This document shows, in pieces, positions 54,890 through 64,000 of a stretch of 64,000 nucleotides of DNA. Positions within the stretch are counted from its first letter, which is position 1. Each line of letters starts with the position of its first letter. This stretch comes from Altica lythri (taxonomy: Eukaryota > Arthropoda > Insecta > Coleoptera > Chrysomelidae), in assembly GCA_964028335.1 (NCBI GenBank), contig CAXIIO010001031.1:1674001-1738000 (forward strand), written 5' to 3'. The notes under the pieces are model-generated. The model worked only from the letters and a program-made list of their open reading frames with translations. It searched no databases and had not been told where the DNA came from. Made by a program: the position numbers and the translations under genes.

Positions 54890-56092
54890 TTAATCATCCG
54901 AAAAAGTATCGGATCCTGCATCTTGAACTGGGATAGACATTTTCTTAGTTGCCTTAGTTTTTGTGGTACTTGTTTTCTTAGCTCGAGAAATAGAAGTGTG
55001 TTGGGTTTTAAGAGCTTTATCTCTCTTCTCGGGGATAGATGCAACGGAAGTAACCCATCTTTGTAAATTTTCCCAAGCTTTGACATCTTGTTTACCAGCT
55101 TTTAGCATTCCTGCTATTATTATGTCGGTTATGTTGTCGACACCTAACTCCTCCGCTTTATTCCGTAGAGTTTCAGAATCTACCCCTAAGTAAGCGTCTT
55201 TCAAGATCTCTGCATGCACACCTTGAACAACCATCCCGTGCGGGGTGACCTTCTGTACAAAGTCTCTCCATCCAATCCCATAGTAGGGGGACCCTGAAGG
55301 AGCTGATATCTCTTGGTTCTTACTGGTACAGGGCTTGGGCTCTTCTGATTCCAGAGACCCTTTCTGCAATTTGAAGGAGTCTAGAGATTTTTGCAGTTTC
55401 GATATTTCAGCTTGGATGCGACTCATCTGGATGTGATCCTGTTTTCGCTGGTCTGCCGCCTCTTGTGTTATTCGATAGTATTCATTCATGCTATCTTTGA
55501 TCTGATTCTTAACATCGTGTAAGAGCAAGATGGATTCGTTTAAGGTATGAGCAGTAGTTTTGACTGATTTTAAGACTCTAGCCTCCACGCTTTGAATCAG
55601 TTTCTCCTCAATATCATCCACTAAGTCTTTCATCCCTTCTCTGAGAAGCGTTCGTATCTCGACCATGAGATCTACATCTTCTTCGTCTTCTACATCATCA
55701 GCGCCTTGGGTATTTACCTCTACTGGTGAAGAGGATCTAGTCTCGACATGACCTGCACCGTCTCCAGCTGTCTCACCTTGTTGTATTTGAGGATCGTCTT
55801 GTGTTTGCTCACCATCATCAGCAGTATGATAGCCTATGTTGATCCCCAGATTCGCTTGTCGAGTGGTCGCGTCGTCTATCTCTGTCTGCAGAGTTCTCTT
55901 GGGGCATTTACATACCTCAGAGGCACAGACTGAACAAACCATTATTAATACTTTAGTGCAAATTGATGCGAAATCAGAACCCTTCTTATCTGTCACCTTT
56001 GCTGATAGCTTCTTCGATAACCTAGATAAGACTTCAGTAGAATCCTCAGAAAAACTAATACTTCTTGATTTACTGTCAGAAGTATCTGACAT
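54890..56092 (-). CDS. P-like 400-aa protein, copy 15
   Basis: Intact. The most changed protein copy here: E31A, D94G and I154M, with at least two silent changes (near 55259 and 55383). The second short ORF of this unit has lost its ATG. Confidence 0.7.
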   Translation of the reverse strand: MSDTSDSKSRSISFSEDSTEVLSRLSKKLSAKVTDKKGSDFASICTKVLIMVCSVCASEVCKCPKRTLQTEIDDATTRQANLGINIGYHTADDGEQTQDDPQIQQGETAGDGAGHVETRSSSPVEVNTQGADDVEDEEDVDLMVEIRTLLREGMKDLVDDIEEKLIQSVEARVLKSVKTTAHTLNESILLLHDVKNQIKDSMNEYYRITQEAADQRKQDHIQMSRIQAEISKLQKSLDSFKLQKGSLESEEPKPCTSKNQEISAPSGSPYYGIGWRDFVQKVTPHGMVVQGVHAEILKDAYLGVDSETLRNKAEELGVDNITDIIIAGMLKAGKQDVKAWENLQRWVTSVASIPEKRDKALKTQHTSISRAKKTSTTKTKATKKMSIPVQDAGSDTFSDD

Positions 56093-56108
56093 CGCATTTT
56101 TGACATCT

Positions 56109-57625
56109 ATAGGTTACATATTCCCTATAAAGTTGCGCTTTCGACTAAATATTACTTACTACTATCTTTTCGACAATAGTGAGATGGCATTTTGGGAAGG
56201 CTTTCGAACCACGAAATAAGGGTGGCCCTTTTTTCCTTGTTATCTTCATGCTTCACTGTTGATTCACGCATTTTACTTGTGGTGTTTAGACCATGTTCTG
56301 TTTTTTAAACCACCCATGAACCATGTCTTCATTTAGCCCAAAGGTATTCAAAAACATTAATTTACATACTCTCTTCTTCTCATTGTTTTTATTTCTCAAA
56401 TAATACCAGTATGTTCCACCTCTTCTGGAAGGCTCGATTCCTTTGGATGATCTTTTTGTTGTGGTGTACTCCATATTTCCGGTGATATAAGCCCTTTTCT
56501 CCCCCCAGCCCATGTTTCCCCAAAATGCTTTAAACATGAGTCTTCTTTCGTCTTCTGTAAATGTATTACAGAAATGTTTTGAAGATTTTGACATACACTT
56601 GATCTGCAAGAATCGCCCATTTTTCTTTCTGGCCTGTCAATTCCGTAAGTAATTTTTTTCTTTTTGTTTCTTTGATAACCTTCATACCTCATTCCCCTCA
56701 TTCTTTTGTACTTTGTTTTAATGACCAACCAGTCGGCTTTATCTGCGTTTTTCTTCCGTTTACGTGTTTTGGTAACTTCTCCATCTTCTTCAGGTTCACT
56801 GTTAGTACTCAGTTGATTATTATCAGGGTAAGAATCTGGATTATCAGGAGAATCGCCATCTTCCAAATATTCATTGTCGCTGTCATTAAAATCAAGATTC
56901 AAAACGTCTTTATCGCTTGTCTTTTCTTTTTGAAGTGACTGGTAATCTATTTTTTCATTTTCTCCATTTTCTGTGTCACTAAGAACCTCCCTTATAAGTT
57001 CTGCAACTGTTTGCATATTGTTAGTTTGGTAGTGTTCCACTTTGGTTTTATTGTGTGTATCCGCATTATGTCCTCTTTTTATTGCAAGGTTTAGCAGAGC
57101 ATTAGACAAAACTGCATTTCTATTTTGGTAACAGCATCCATCTGACCATAATATAACTGGCAAATTAGTATCTGGGCAATTTTCTTCTATATGTTTGACT
57201 ATCAAAGTGGTGAATGTAAAAGCACTTAAATCGCCCTCTGTTTCATCCCACCAATAATTTGCCCCATCATGAGAGTCCAAGTTATATACTGTAAAATTGT
57301 GAACGGTTAATTTCTTCTTATAATATATAGCGCTGGCATTGATTAGTGGGCAGTTTTTCACTGCTTGTAGATCCATAGTAAAAGTATAGTTTTTTAAATG
57401 GCAGGCTTCTTCTTTATCTTTTGTTCTCTCCTCTCGAGCAACATTTTTTTGCTCTATTTGATAGGCATAATCTTGTTCTTCTATATTTCCAACCTCGTGT
57501 GAAGCACACGTATCACAGAAATCTTTCTTTGGTTTGTAAAGGCTTAAATTCATATCACAAAATGTTTTATCAAAAATAGTAGAAGACACTGTTGCTTTAT
57601 TGTTAGTATGACAATAGGTTACATA
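56109..57625 (-). pseudogene. Transposase-like remnant, copy 16
   Basis: Private changes include SAFTF, HNADT, TKVEH and LMFKAFW. FTVYNLDS variant, frame open for 419 codons. Confidence 0.7.
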
Positions 57626-57904
57626 ACTACTTGATTGCAGTTTCCTGCTAATCAATTGTCATTTCAGTAAAACGTTTATCTACAAGTGATATCCTTTCGA
57701 ATTGCAAACTAAAATGGTTAGTTCTATCTTGCAGATATACTAACCCCGTTTAACTTTGAACTGTAATTCAATGTCCGTCGTGGCATATAGCCAGGGAAGT
57801 AGTTGTTGGTTCTTAGTAAACGGTCTATATGTTCTTTGATTTTCAAAGACTCCGTAAAACGTCATTATAGTATTTTTTTTTTTTGGGCAAATCGAAACTA
57901 CAAG

Positions 57905-59107
57905 TTAATCATCCGAAAAAGTATCGGATCCTGCATCTTGAACTGGGATAGACATTTTCTTAGTTGCCTTAGTTTTTGTGGTACTTGTTTTCTTAGCTCG
58001 AGAAATAGAAGTGTGTTGAGTTTTAAGAGCTTTATCTCTCTTCTCGGGGATAGATGCAACGGAAGTAACCCATCTTTGTAAATTTTCCCAAGCTTTGACA
58101 TCTTGTTTACCAGCTTTTAGCATTCCTGCTATTATTATGTCGGTTATGTTGTCGACACCTAACTCCTCCGCTTTATTCCGTAGAGTTTCAGAATCTACCC
58201 CTAAGTAAGCGTCTTTCAAGATCTCTGCATGCACACCTTGAACAACCATCCCGTGCGGGGTGACCTTCTGTACGAAGTCTCTCCATCCAATCCCATAGTA
58301 GGGGGACCCTGAAGGAGCTGATATCTCTTGGTTCTTACTGGTACAGGGCTTGGGCTCTTCTGATTCCAGAGACCCTTTCTGCAATTTGAAGGAGTCTAAA
58401 GATTTTTGCAGTTTCGATATTTCAGCTTGGATGCGACTCATCTGGATGTGATCCTGTTTTCGCTGGTCTGCCGCCTCTTGTGTTATTCGATAGTATTCAT
58501 TCATGCTATCTTTGATCTGATTCTTAACATCGTGTAAGAGCAAGATGGATTCGTTTAAGGTATGAGCAGTAGTTTTGACTGATTTTAAGACTCTAGCCTC
58601 CACGCTTTGAATCAGTTTCTCCTCAATATCATCTACTAAGTCTTTTATCCCTTCTCTGAGAAGCGTTCGTATCTCGACCATGAGATCTACATCTTCTTCG
58701 TCTTCTACATCATCAGCGCCTTGGGTATTTACCTCTACTGGTGAAGAGGATCTAGTCTCGACATGACCTGCACCGTCTCCTGCTGTCTCACCTTGTTGTA
58801 TTTGAGGATCGTCTTGTGTTTGCTCATCATCATCAGCAGTATGATAGCCTATGTTGATCCCCAGATTCGCTTGTCGAGTGGTCGCGTCGTCTATCTCTGT
58901 CTGCAGAGTTCTCTTGGGGCATTTACATACCTCAGAGGCACAGACTGAACAAACCATTATTAATACTTTAGTGCAAATTGATGCGAAATCAGAACCCTTC
59001 TTATCTGTCACCTTTTCTGATAGCTTCTTCGATAACCTAGATAAGACTTCAGTAGAATCCTCAGAAAAACTAATACTTCTTGATTTACTGTCAGAAGTAT
59101 CTGATAT
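57905..59107 (-). pseudogene. P-like 400-aa protein, copy 16, start codon lost
   Basis: The frame is open for all 400 codons, but the start codon is ATA instead of ATG (plus strand tat at 59105-59107). Initiation would need the next in-frame ATG, at codon 51, which would drop the N-terminus and the first cysteine of the cluster. Silent changes occur near 58633 and 58781. Confidence 0.65.
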
Positions 59108-59123
59108 CGCATTTTTGACATCT

Positions 59124-60640
59124 ATAGGTTACATATTCCCTATAAAGTTGCGCTTTCGGCTAAATATTACTTACTACTATCTTTTCGACAATAGTGAGAT
59201 GGCATTTTGGGAAGGCTTTCGAACCACGAAATAAGGGTGGCCCTTTTTTTCTTGTTATCTTCATGCTTCACTGTTGATTCACGCATTTTACTTGTGGTGT
59301 TTAGACCATGTTCTGTTTTTTAAACCACCCATGAACCATGTCTTCATTTAGCCCAAAGGTATTCAAAAACATTAATTTACATACTCTCTTCTTCTCATTG
59401 TTTTTATTTCTCAAATAATACCAGTATGTTCCACCTCTTCTGGAAGGCTCGATTCCTTTGGATGATCTTTTTGTTGTGGTGTACTCCATATTTCCGGTGA
59501 TATAAGCCCTTTTCTCCCCCCAGCCCATGTTTCCCCAAAATGCTTCAAACATGAGTCTTCTTTCGTCTTCTGTAAATGTATTACAGAAATGTTTTGAAGA
59601 TTTTGACATACACTTGATCTGCAAGAATCGCCCATTTTTCTTTCTGGCCTGTCAATTCCGTAAGTAATTTTTTTCTTTTTGTTTCTTTGATAACCTTCAT
59701 ACCTCATTCCCCTCATTCTTTTGTACTTTGTTTTAATGACCAACCAGTCGGCTTTATCTGCGTTTTTCTTCCGTTTACGTGTTTTGGTAACTTCTCCATC
59801 TTCTTCAGGTTCACTGTTAGTACTCAGTTGATTATTATCAGGGTAAGAATCTGGATTATCAGGAGAATCGCCATCTTCCAAATATTCATTGTCGCTGTCA
59901 TTAAAATCAAGATTCAAAACGTCTTTATCGCTTGTCTTTTCTTTTTGAAGTGACTGGTAATCTATTTTTTCATTTTCTCCATTTTCTGTGTCACTAAGAA
60001 CCTCCCTTATAAGTTCTGCAACTGTTTGCATATTGTTAGTTTGGTAGTGTTCCACTTCGGTTTTATTGTGTGTATCCCCATTATGTCCTCTTTTTATTGC
60101 AAGGTTTAGCAGAGCATTAGACAAAACTGCATTTCTATTTTGGTAACAGCATCCATCTGACCATAATATAACCGGCAAATTAGTATCTGGGCAATTTTCT
60201 TCTATATGTTTCACTATCAAAGTGGTGAATGTAGAGGCACTTAAATCGCCCTCTGTTTCATCCCACCAATAATTTGCCCCATCATGAGAGTCCAAGTTAT
60301 ATACTGTAAAATTGTGAACGGTTAATTTCTTCTTATAATATATAGCGCTGGCATTGATTAGTGGGCAGTTTTTCACTGCTTGTAGATCCATAGTAAAAGT
60401 ATAGTTTTTTAAATGGCAGGCTTCTTCTTTATCTTTTGTTCTCTCCTCTCGAGCAACATTTTTTTGCTCTATTTGATAGGCATAATCTTGTTCTTCTATA
60501 TTTCCAACCTCGTGTGAAGCACACGTATCACAGAAATCTTTCTTTGGTTTGTAAAGGCTTAAATTCATATCACAAAATGTTTTATCAAAAATAGTAGAAG
60601 ACACTGTTGCTTTATTGTTAGTATGACAATAGGTTACATA
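59124..60640 (-). pseudogene. Transposase-like remnant, copy 17
   Basis: FTVYNLDS variant with no private protein change seen; silent changes near 60172 and 60211. Confidence 0.7.
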
Positions 60641-60916
60641 ACTACTTGATTGCAGTTTCCTGCTAATCAATTGTCATTTCAGTAAAACGTTTATCTACAA
60701 GTGATATCCTTTCGAATTGCAAACTAAAATGGTTAGTTCTATCTTGCAGATATACTAACCCCGTTTAACTTTGAGCTGTAATTCAATGTCCGTCGTGGCA
60801 TATAGCCAGGGAAGTAGTTGTTGGTTCTTAGTAAACGGTCTATATGTTCTTTGATTTTCAAAGACTCCGTAAAACGTCATTATAGTATTTTTTTTTGGGC
60901 AAATCGAAACTACAAG

Positions 60917-62119
60917 TTAATCATCCGAAAAAGTATCGGATCCTGCATCTTGAACTGGGATAGACATTTTCTTAGTTGCCTTAGTTTTTGTGGTACTTGT
61001 TTTCTTAGCTCGAGAAATAGAAGTGTGTTGGGTTTTAAGAGCTTTATCTCTCTTCTCGGGGATAGATGCAACGGAAGTAACCCATCTTTGTAAATTTTCC
61101 CAAGCTTTGACATCTTGTTTACCAGCATTTAGCATTCCTGCTATTATTATGTCGGTTATGTTGTCGACACCTAACTCCTCCGCTTTATTTCGTAGAGTTT
61201 CAGAATCTACCCCTAAGTAAGCGTCTTTCAAGATCTCTGCATGCACACCTTGAACAACCATCCCGTGCGGGGTGACCTTCTGTACGAAGTCTCTCCATCC
61301 AATCCCATAGTAGGGGGACCCTGAAGGAGCTGATATCTCTTGGTTCTTACTGGTACAGGGCTTGGGCTCTTCTGATTCCAGAGACCCTTTCTGCAATTTG
61401 AAGGAGTCTAAAGATTTTTGCAGTTTCGATATTTCAGCTTGGATGCGACTCATCTGGATGTGATCCTGTTTTCGCTGGTCTGCCGCCTCTTGTGTTATTC
61501 GATAGTATTCATTCATGCTATCTTTGATCTGATTCTTAACATCGTGTAAGAGCAAGATGGATTCGTTTAAGGTATGAGCAGTAGTTTTGACTGATTTTAA
61601 GACTCTAGCCTCCACGCTTTGAATCAGTTTCTCCTCAATATCATCCACTAAGTCTTTTATCCCTTCTCTGAGAAGCGTTCGTATCTCGACCATGAGATCT
61701 ACATCTTCTTCGTCTTCTACATCATCAGCGCCTTGGGTATTTACCTCTACTGGTGAAGAGGATCTAGTCTCGACATGACCTGCACCGTCTCCAGCTGTCT
61801 CACCTTGTTGTATTTGAGGATCGTCTTGTGTTTGCTCATCATCATCAGCAGTATGATAGCCTATGTTGATCCCCAGATTCGCTTGTCGAGTGGTCGCGTC
61901 GTCTATCTCTGTCTGCAGAGTTCTCTTGGGGCATTTACATACCTCAGAGGCACAGACTGAACAAACCATTATTAATACTTTAGTGCAAATTGATGCGAAA
62001 TCAGAACCCTTCTTATCTGTCACCTTTTCTGATAGCTTCTTCGATAACCTAGATAAGACTTCAGTAGAATCCTCAGAAAAACTAATACTTCTTGATTTAC
62101 TGTCAGAAGTATCTGACAT
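60917..62119 (-). CDS. P-like 400-aa protein, copy 17
   Basis: Intact. Carries K331N shared with the copy at 11748, and the linked upstream change ccgtataaag near 62151. Confidence 0.7.
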   Translation of the reverse strand: MSDTSDSKSRSISFSEDSTEVLSRLSKKLSEKVTDKKGSDFASICTKVLIMVCSVCASEVCKCPKRTLQTEIDDATTRQANLGINIGYHTADDDEQTQDDPQIQQGETAGDGAGHVETRSSSPVEVNTQGADDVEDEEDVDLMVEIRTLLREGIKDLVDDIEEKLIQSVEARVLKSVKTTAHTLNESILLLHDVKNQIKDSMNEYYRITQEAADQRKQDHIQMSRIQAEISKLQKSLDSFKLQKGSLESEEPKPCTSKNQEISAPSGSPYYGIGWRDFVQKVTPHGMVVQGVHAEILKDAYLGVDSETLRNKAEELGVDNITDIIIAGMLNAGKQDVKAWENLQRWVTSVASIPEKRDKALKTQHTSISRAKKTSTTKTKATKKMSIPVQDAGSDTFSDD

Positions 62120-62135
62120 CGCATTTTTGACATCT

Positions 62136-63652
62136 ATAGGTTACATATTCCGTATAAAGTTGCGCTTTCGACTAAATATTACTTACTACTATCTTTTCGA
62201 CAATAGTGAGATGGCATTTTGGGAAGGCTTTCAAACCACGAAATAAGGGTGGCCCTTTTTTTCTTGTTATCTTCATGCTTCACTGTTGATTCACGCATTT
62301 TACTTGTGGTGTTTAGACCATGTTCTGTTTTTTAAACCACCCATGAACCATGTCTTCATTTAGCCCAAAGGTATTCAAAAACATTAATTTACATACTCTC
62401 TTCTTCTCATTGTTTTTATTTCTCAAATAATACCAGTATGTTCCACCTCTTCTGGAAGGCTCGATTCCTTTGGATGATCTTTTTGTTGTGGTGTACTCCA
62501 TATTTCCGGTGATATAAGCCCTTTTCTCCCCCCAGCCCATGTTTCCCCAAAATGCTTCAAACATGAGTCTTCTTTCGTCTTCTGTAAATGTATTACAGAA
62601 ATGTTTTGAAGATTTTGACATACACTTGATCTGCAAGAATCGCCCATTTTTCTTTCTGGCCTGTCAATTCCGTAAGTAATTTTTTTCTTTTTGTTTCTTT
62701 GATAACCTTCATACCTCATTCCCCTCATTCTTTTGTACTTTGTTTTAATGACCAACCAGTCGGCTTTATCTGCGTTTTTCTTCCGTTTACGTGTTTTGGT
62801 AACTTCTCCATCTTCTTCAGGTTCACTGTTAGTACTCAGTTGATTATTATCAGGGTAAGAATCTGGATTATCAGGAGAATCGCCATCTTCCAAATATTCA
62901 TTGTCGCTGTCATTAAAATCAAGATTCAAAACGTCTTTATCGCTTGTCTTTTCTTTTTGAAGTGACTGGTAATCTATTTTTTCATTTTCTCCATTTTCTG
63001 TGTCACTAAGAACCTCCCTTATAAGTTCTGCAACTGTTTGCATATTGTTAGTTTGGTAGTGTTCCACTTCGGTTTTATTGTGTGTATCCCCATTATGTCC
63101 TCTTTTTATTGCAAGGTTTAGCAGAGCATTAGACAAAACTGCATTTCTATTTTGGTAACAGCATCCATCTGACCATAATATAACTGGCAAATTAGTATCT
63201 GGGCAATTTTCTTCTATATGTTTGACTATCAAAGTGGTGAATGTAGAGGCACTTAAATCGCCCTCTGTTTCATCCCACCAATAATTTGTCCCATCATGAG
63301 ATTCCAAGTTATATACTGTAAAATTGTGAACGGTTAATTTCTTCTTATAATATATAGCGCTGGCATTGATTAGTGGGCAGTTTTTCACTGCTTGTAGATC
63401 CATAGTAAAAGTATAGTTTTTTAAATGGCAGGCTTCTTCTTTATCTTTTGTTTTCTCCTCTCGAGCAACATTTTTTTGCTCTATTTGATAGGCATAATCT
63501 TGTTCTTCTATATTTCCAACCTCGTGTGAAGCACACGTATCACAGAAATCTTTCTTTGGTTTGTAAAGGCTTAAATTCATATCACAAAATGTTTTATCAA
63601 AAATAGTAGAAGACACTGTTGCTTTATTGTTAGTATGACAATAGGTTACATA
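62136..63652 (-). pseudogene. Transposase-like remnant, copy 18
   Basis: FTVYNLES variant with a private Ala-to-Thr change in the GANYWW motif (near 63289). Confidence 0.7.
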
Positions 63653-63932
63653 ACTACTTGATTGCAGTTTCCTGCTAATCAATTGTCATTTCAGTAAAAC
63701 GTTTATCTACAAGTGATATCCTTTCGAATTGCAAACTAAAATGGTTAGTTCTGTCTTGCAGATATACTAACCCCGTTTAACTTTGAACTGTAATTCAATG
63801 TCCGTCGTGGCATATAGCCAGGGAAGTAGTTGTTGGTTCTTAGTAAACGGTCTATATGTTCTTTGTTTTTCAAAGACTCCGTAAAACGTCATTATAGTAT
63901 TTTTTTTTTTTTGGGCAAATCGAAACTACAAG

Positions 63933-64000
63933 TTAATCATCCGAAAAAGTATCGGATCCTGCATCTTGAACTGGGATAGACATTTTCTTAGTTGCCTTAG
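63933..64000 (-). CDS. P-like 400-aa protein, copy 18 (only the 3' end in the window)
   Basis: Only the last 22 codons or so and the TAA at 63933-63935 are visible. A T-run of 13 lies below it. Confidence 0.65.
   Translation of the reverse strand, partial: KATKKMSIPVQDAGSDTFSDD

Larger units (their letters stand above)
30761..64000 (-). repeat. Right block of the 3.01-kb tandem array (about 11 units)
   Basis: This is the same unit in the same orientation as the left block, with 400-codon ORF stops at 30789, 33801, 36812, 39826, 42838, 45850, 48863, 51877, 54890, 57905, 60917 and 63933. It resumes directly in the T-run of the unit that the retrotransposon split and continues past the right edge of the window. 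Shared private variants link units in this block to units in the left block, so both belong to one array. Confidence 0.98.

Noticed and set aside
1..64000. CRISPR array or bacterial repeat system
   Set aside because: The repeats are 3-kb coding units without short direct repeats and spacers, and the sequence is eukaryotic.

Overview
The window is eukaryotic, most likely from an arthropod. It is AT-rich. It holds a Ty3/gypsy-type LTR retrotransposon primed by tRNA-Lys and a degenerate DDE-type transposase of a kind I associate with insect genomes. There are no bacterial-style operons. The organism call is an inference; no host single-copy gene is present.

Layout. Positions 1-20611 and 30761-64000 are one tandem array of a unit of about 3,012-3,016 bp, all copies in the same orientation with genes on the minus strand. 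About 18 units are visible, 6.8 on the left and 11 on the right. Both window edges lie inside the array, so its true length is unknown. Each unit, read on the minus strand, contains: the 5' end and N-terminal half of a transposase-like gene, already broken by several frame lesions; an inserted block of about 1.5 kb flanked by a 12-bp direct repeat (ataggttacata on the plus strand); and the first half of the transposase catalytic core. The core is cut off and fused directly to the start of the next unit. The inserted block carries an intact 400-codon ORF, a 20-nt 3' untranslated stretch, a run of 8-15 A, and about 7 nt further on a second short ORF that decays. Removing the block plus one copy of the direct repeat puts the transposase back in one reading frame. 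The block is therefore a later insertion with a target-site duplication.

The 400-aa protein has an acidic, disordered-looking N-terminal part with a cysteine cluster, a long coiled coil, a compact C-terminal region and a basic tail. That architecture, with the A-run gene junction, resembles the phosphoprotein gene and following gene of a non-segmented negative-strand RNA virus. My working interpretation is an endogenous viral element captured inside a transposase and then amplified in tandem. The viral assignment rests on architecture and context only. All 17 complete copies keep the frame open; one has lost its ATG.

Positions 20612-30760 are a Ty3/gypsy-type retrotransposon on the minus strand: 5' LTR 29031-30760 (truncated), PBS for tRNA-Lys(CUU), gag, pol entered by a -1 frameshift at A_AAA_AAC, a 2-kb non-coding 3' region with 75-bp repeats, and 3' LTR 20612-22378. 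The LTRs differ at only two positions over about 1,730 bp, and the element sits in one unit only, so it arrived recently and after the amplification. About 150 bp of array and 37 bp of LTR are missing at its right-hand junction.
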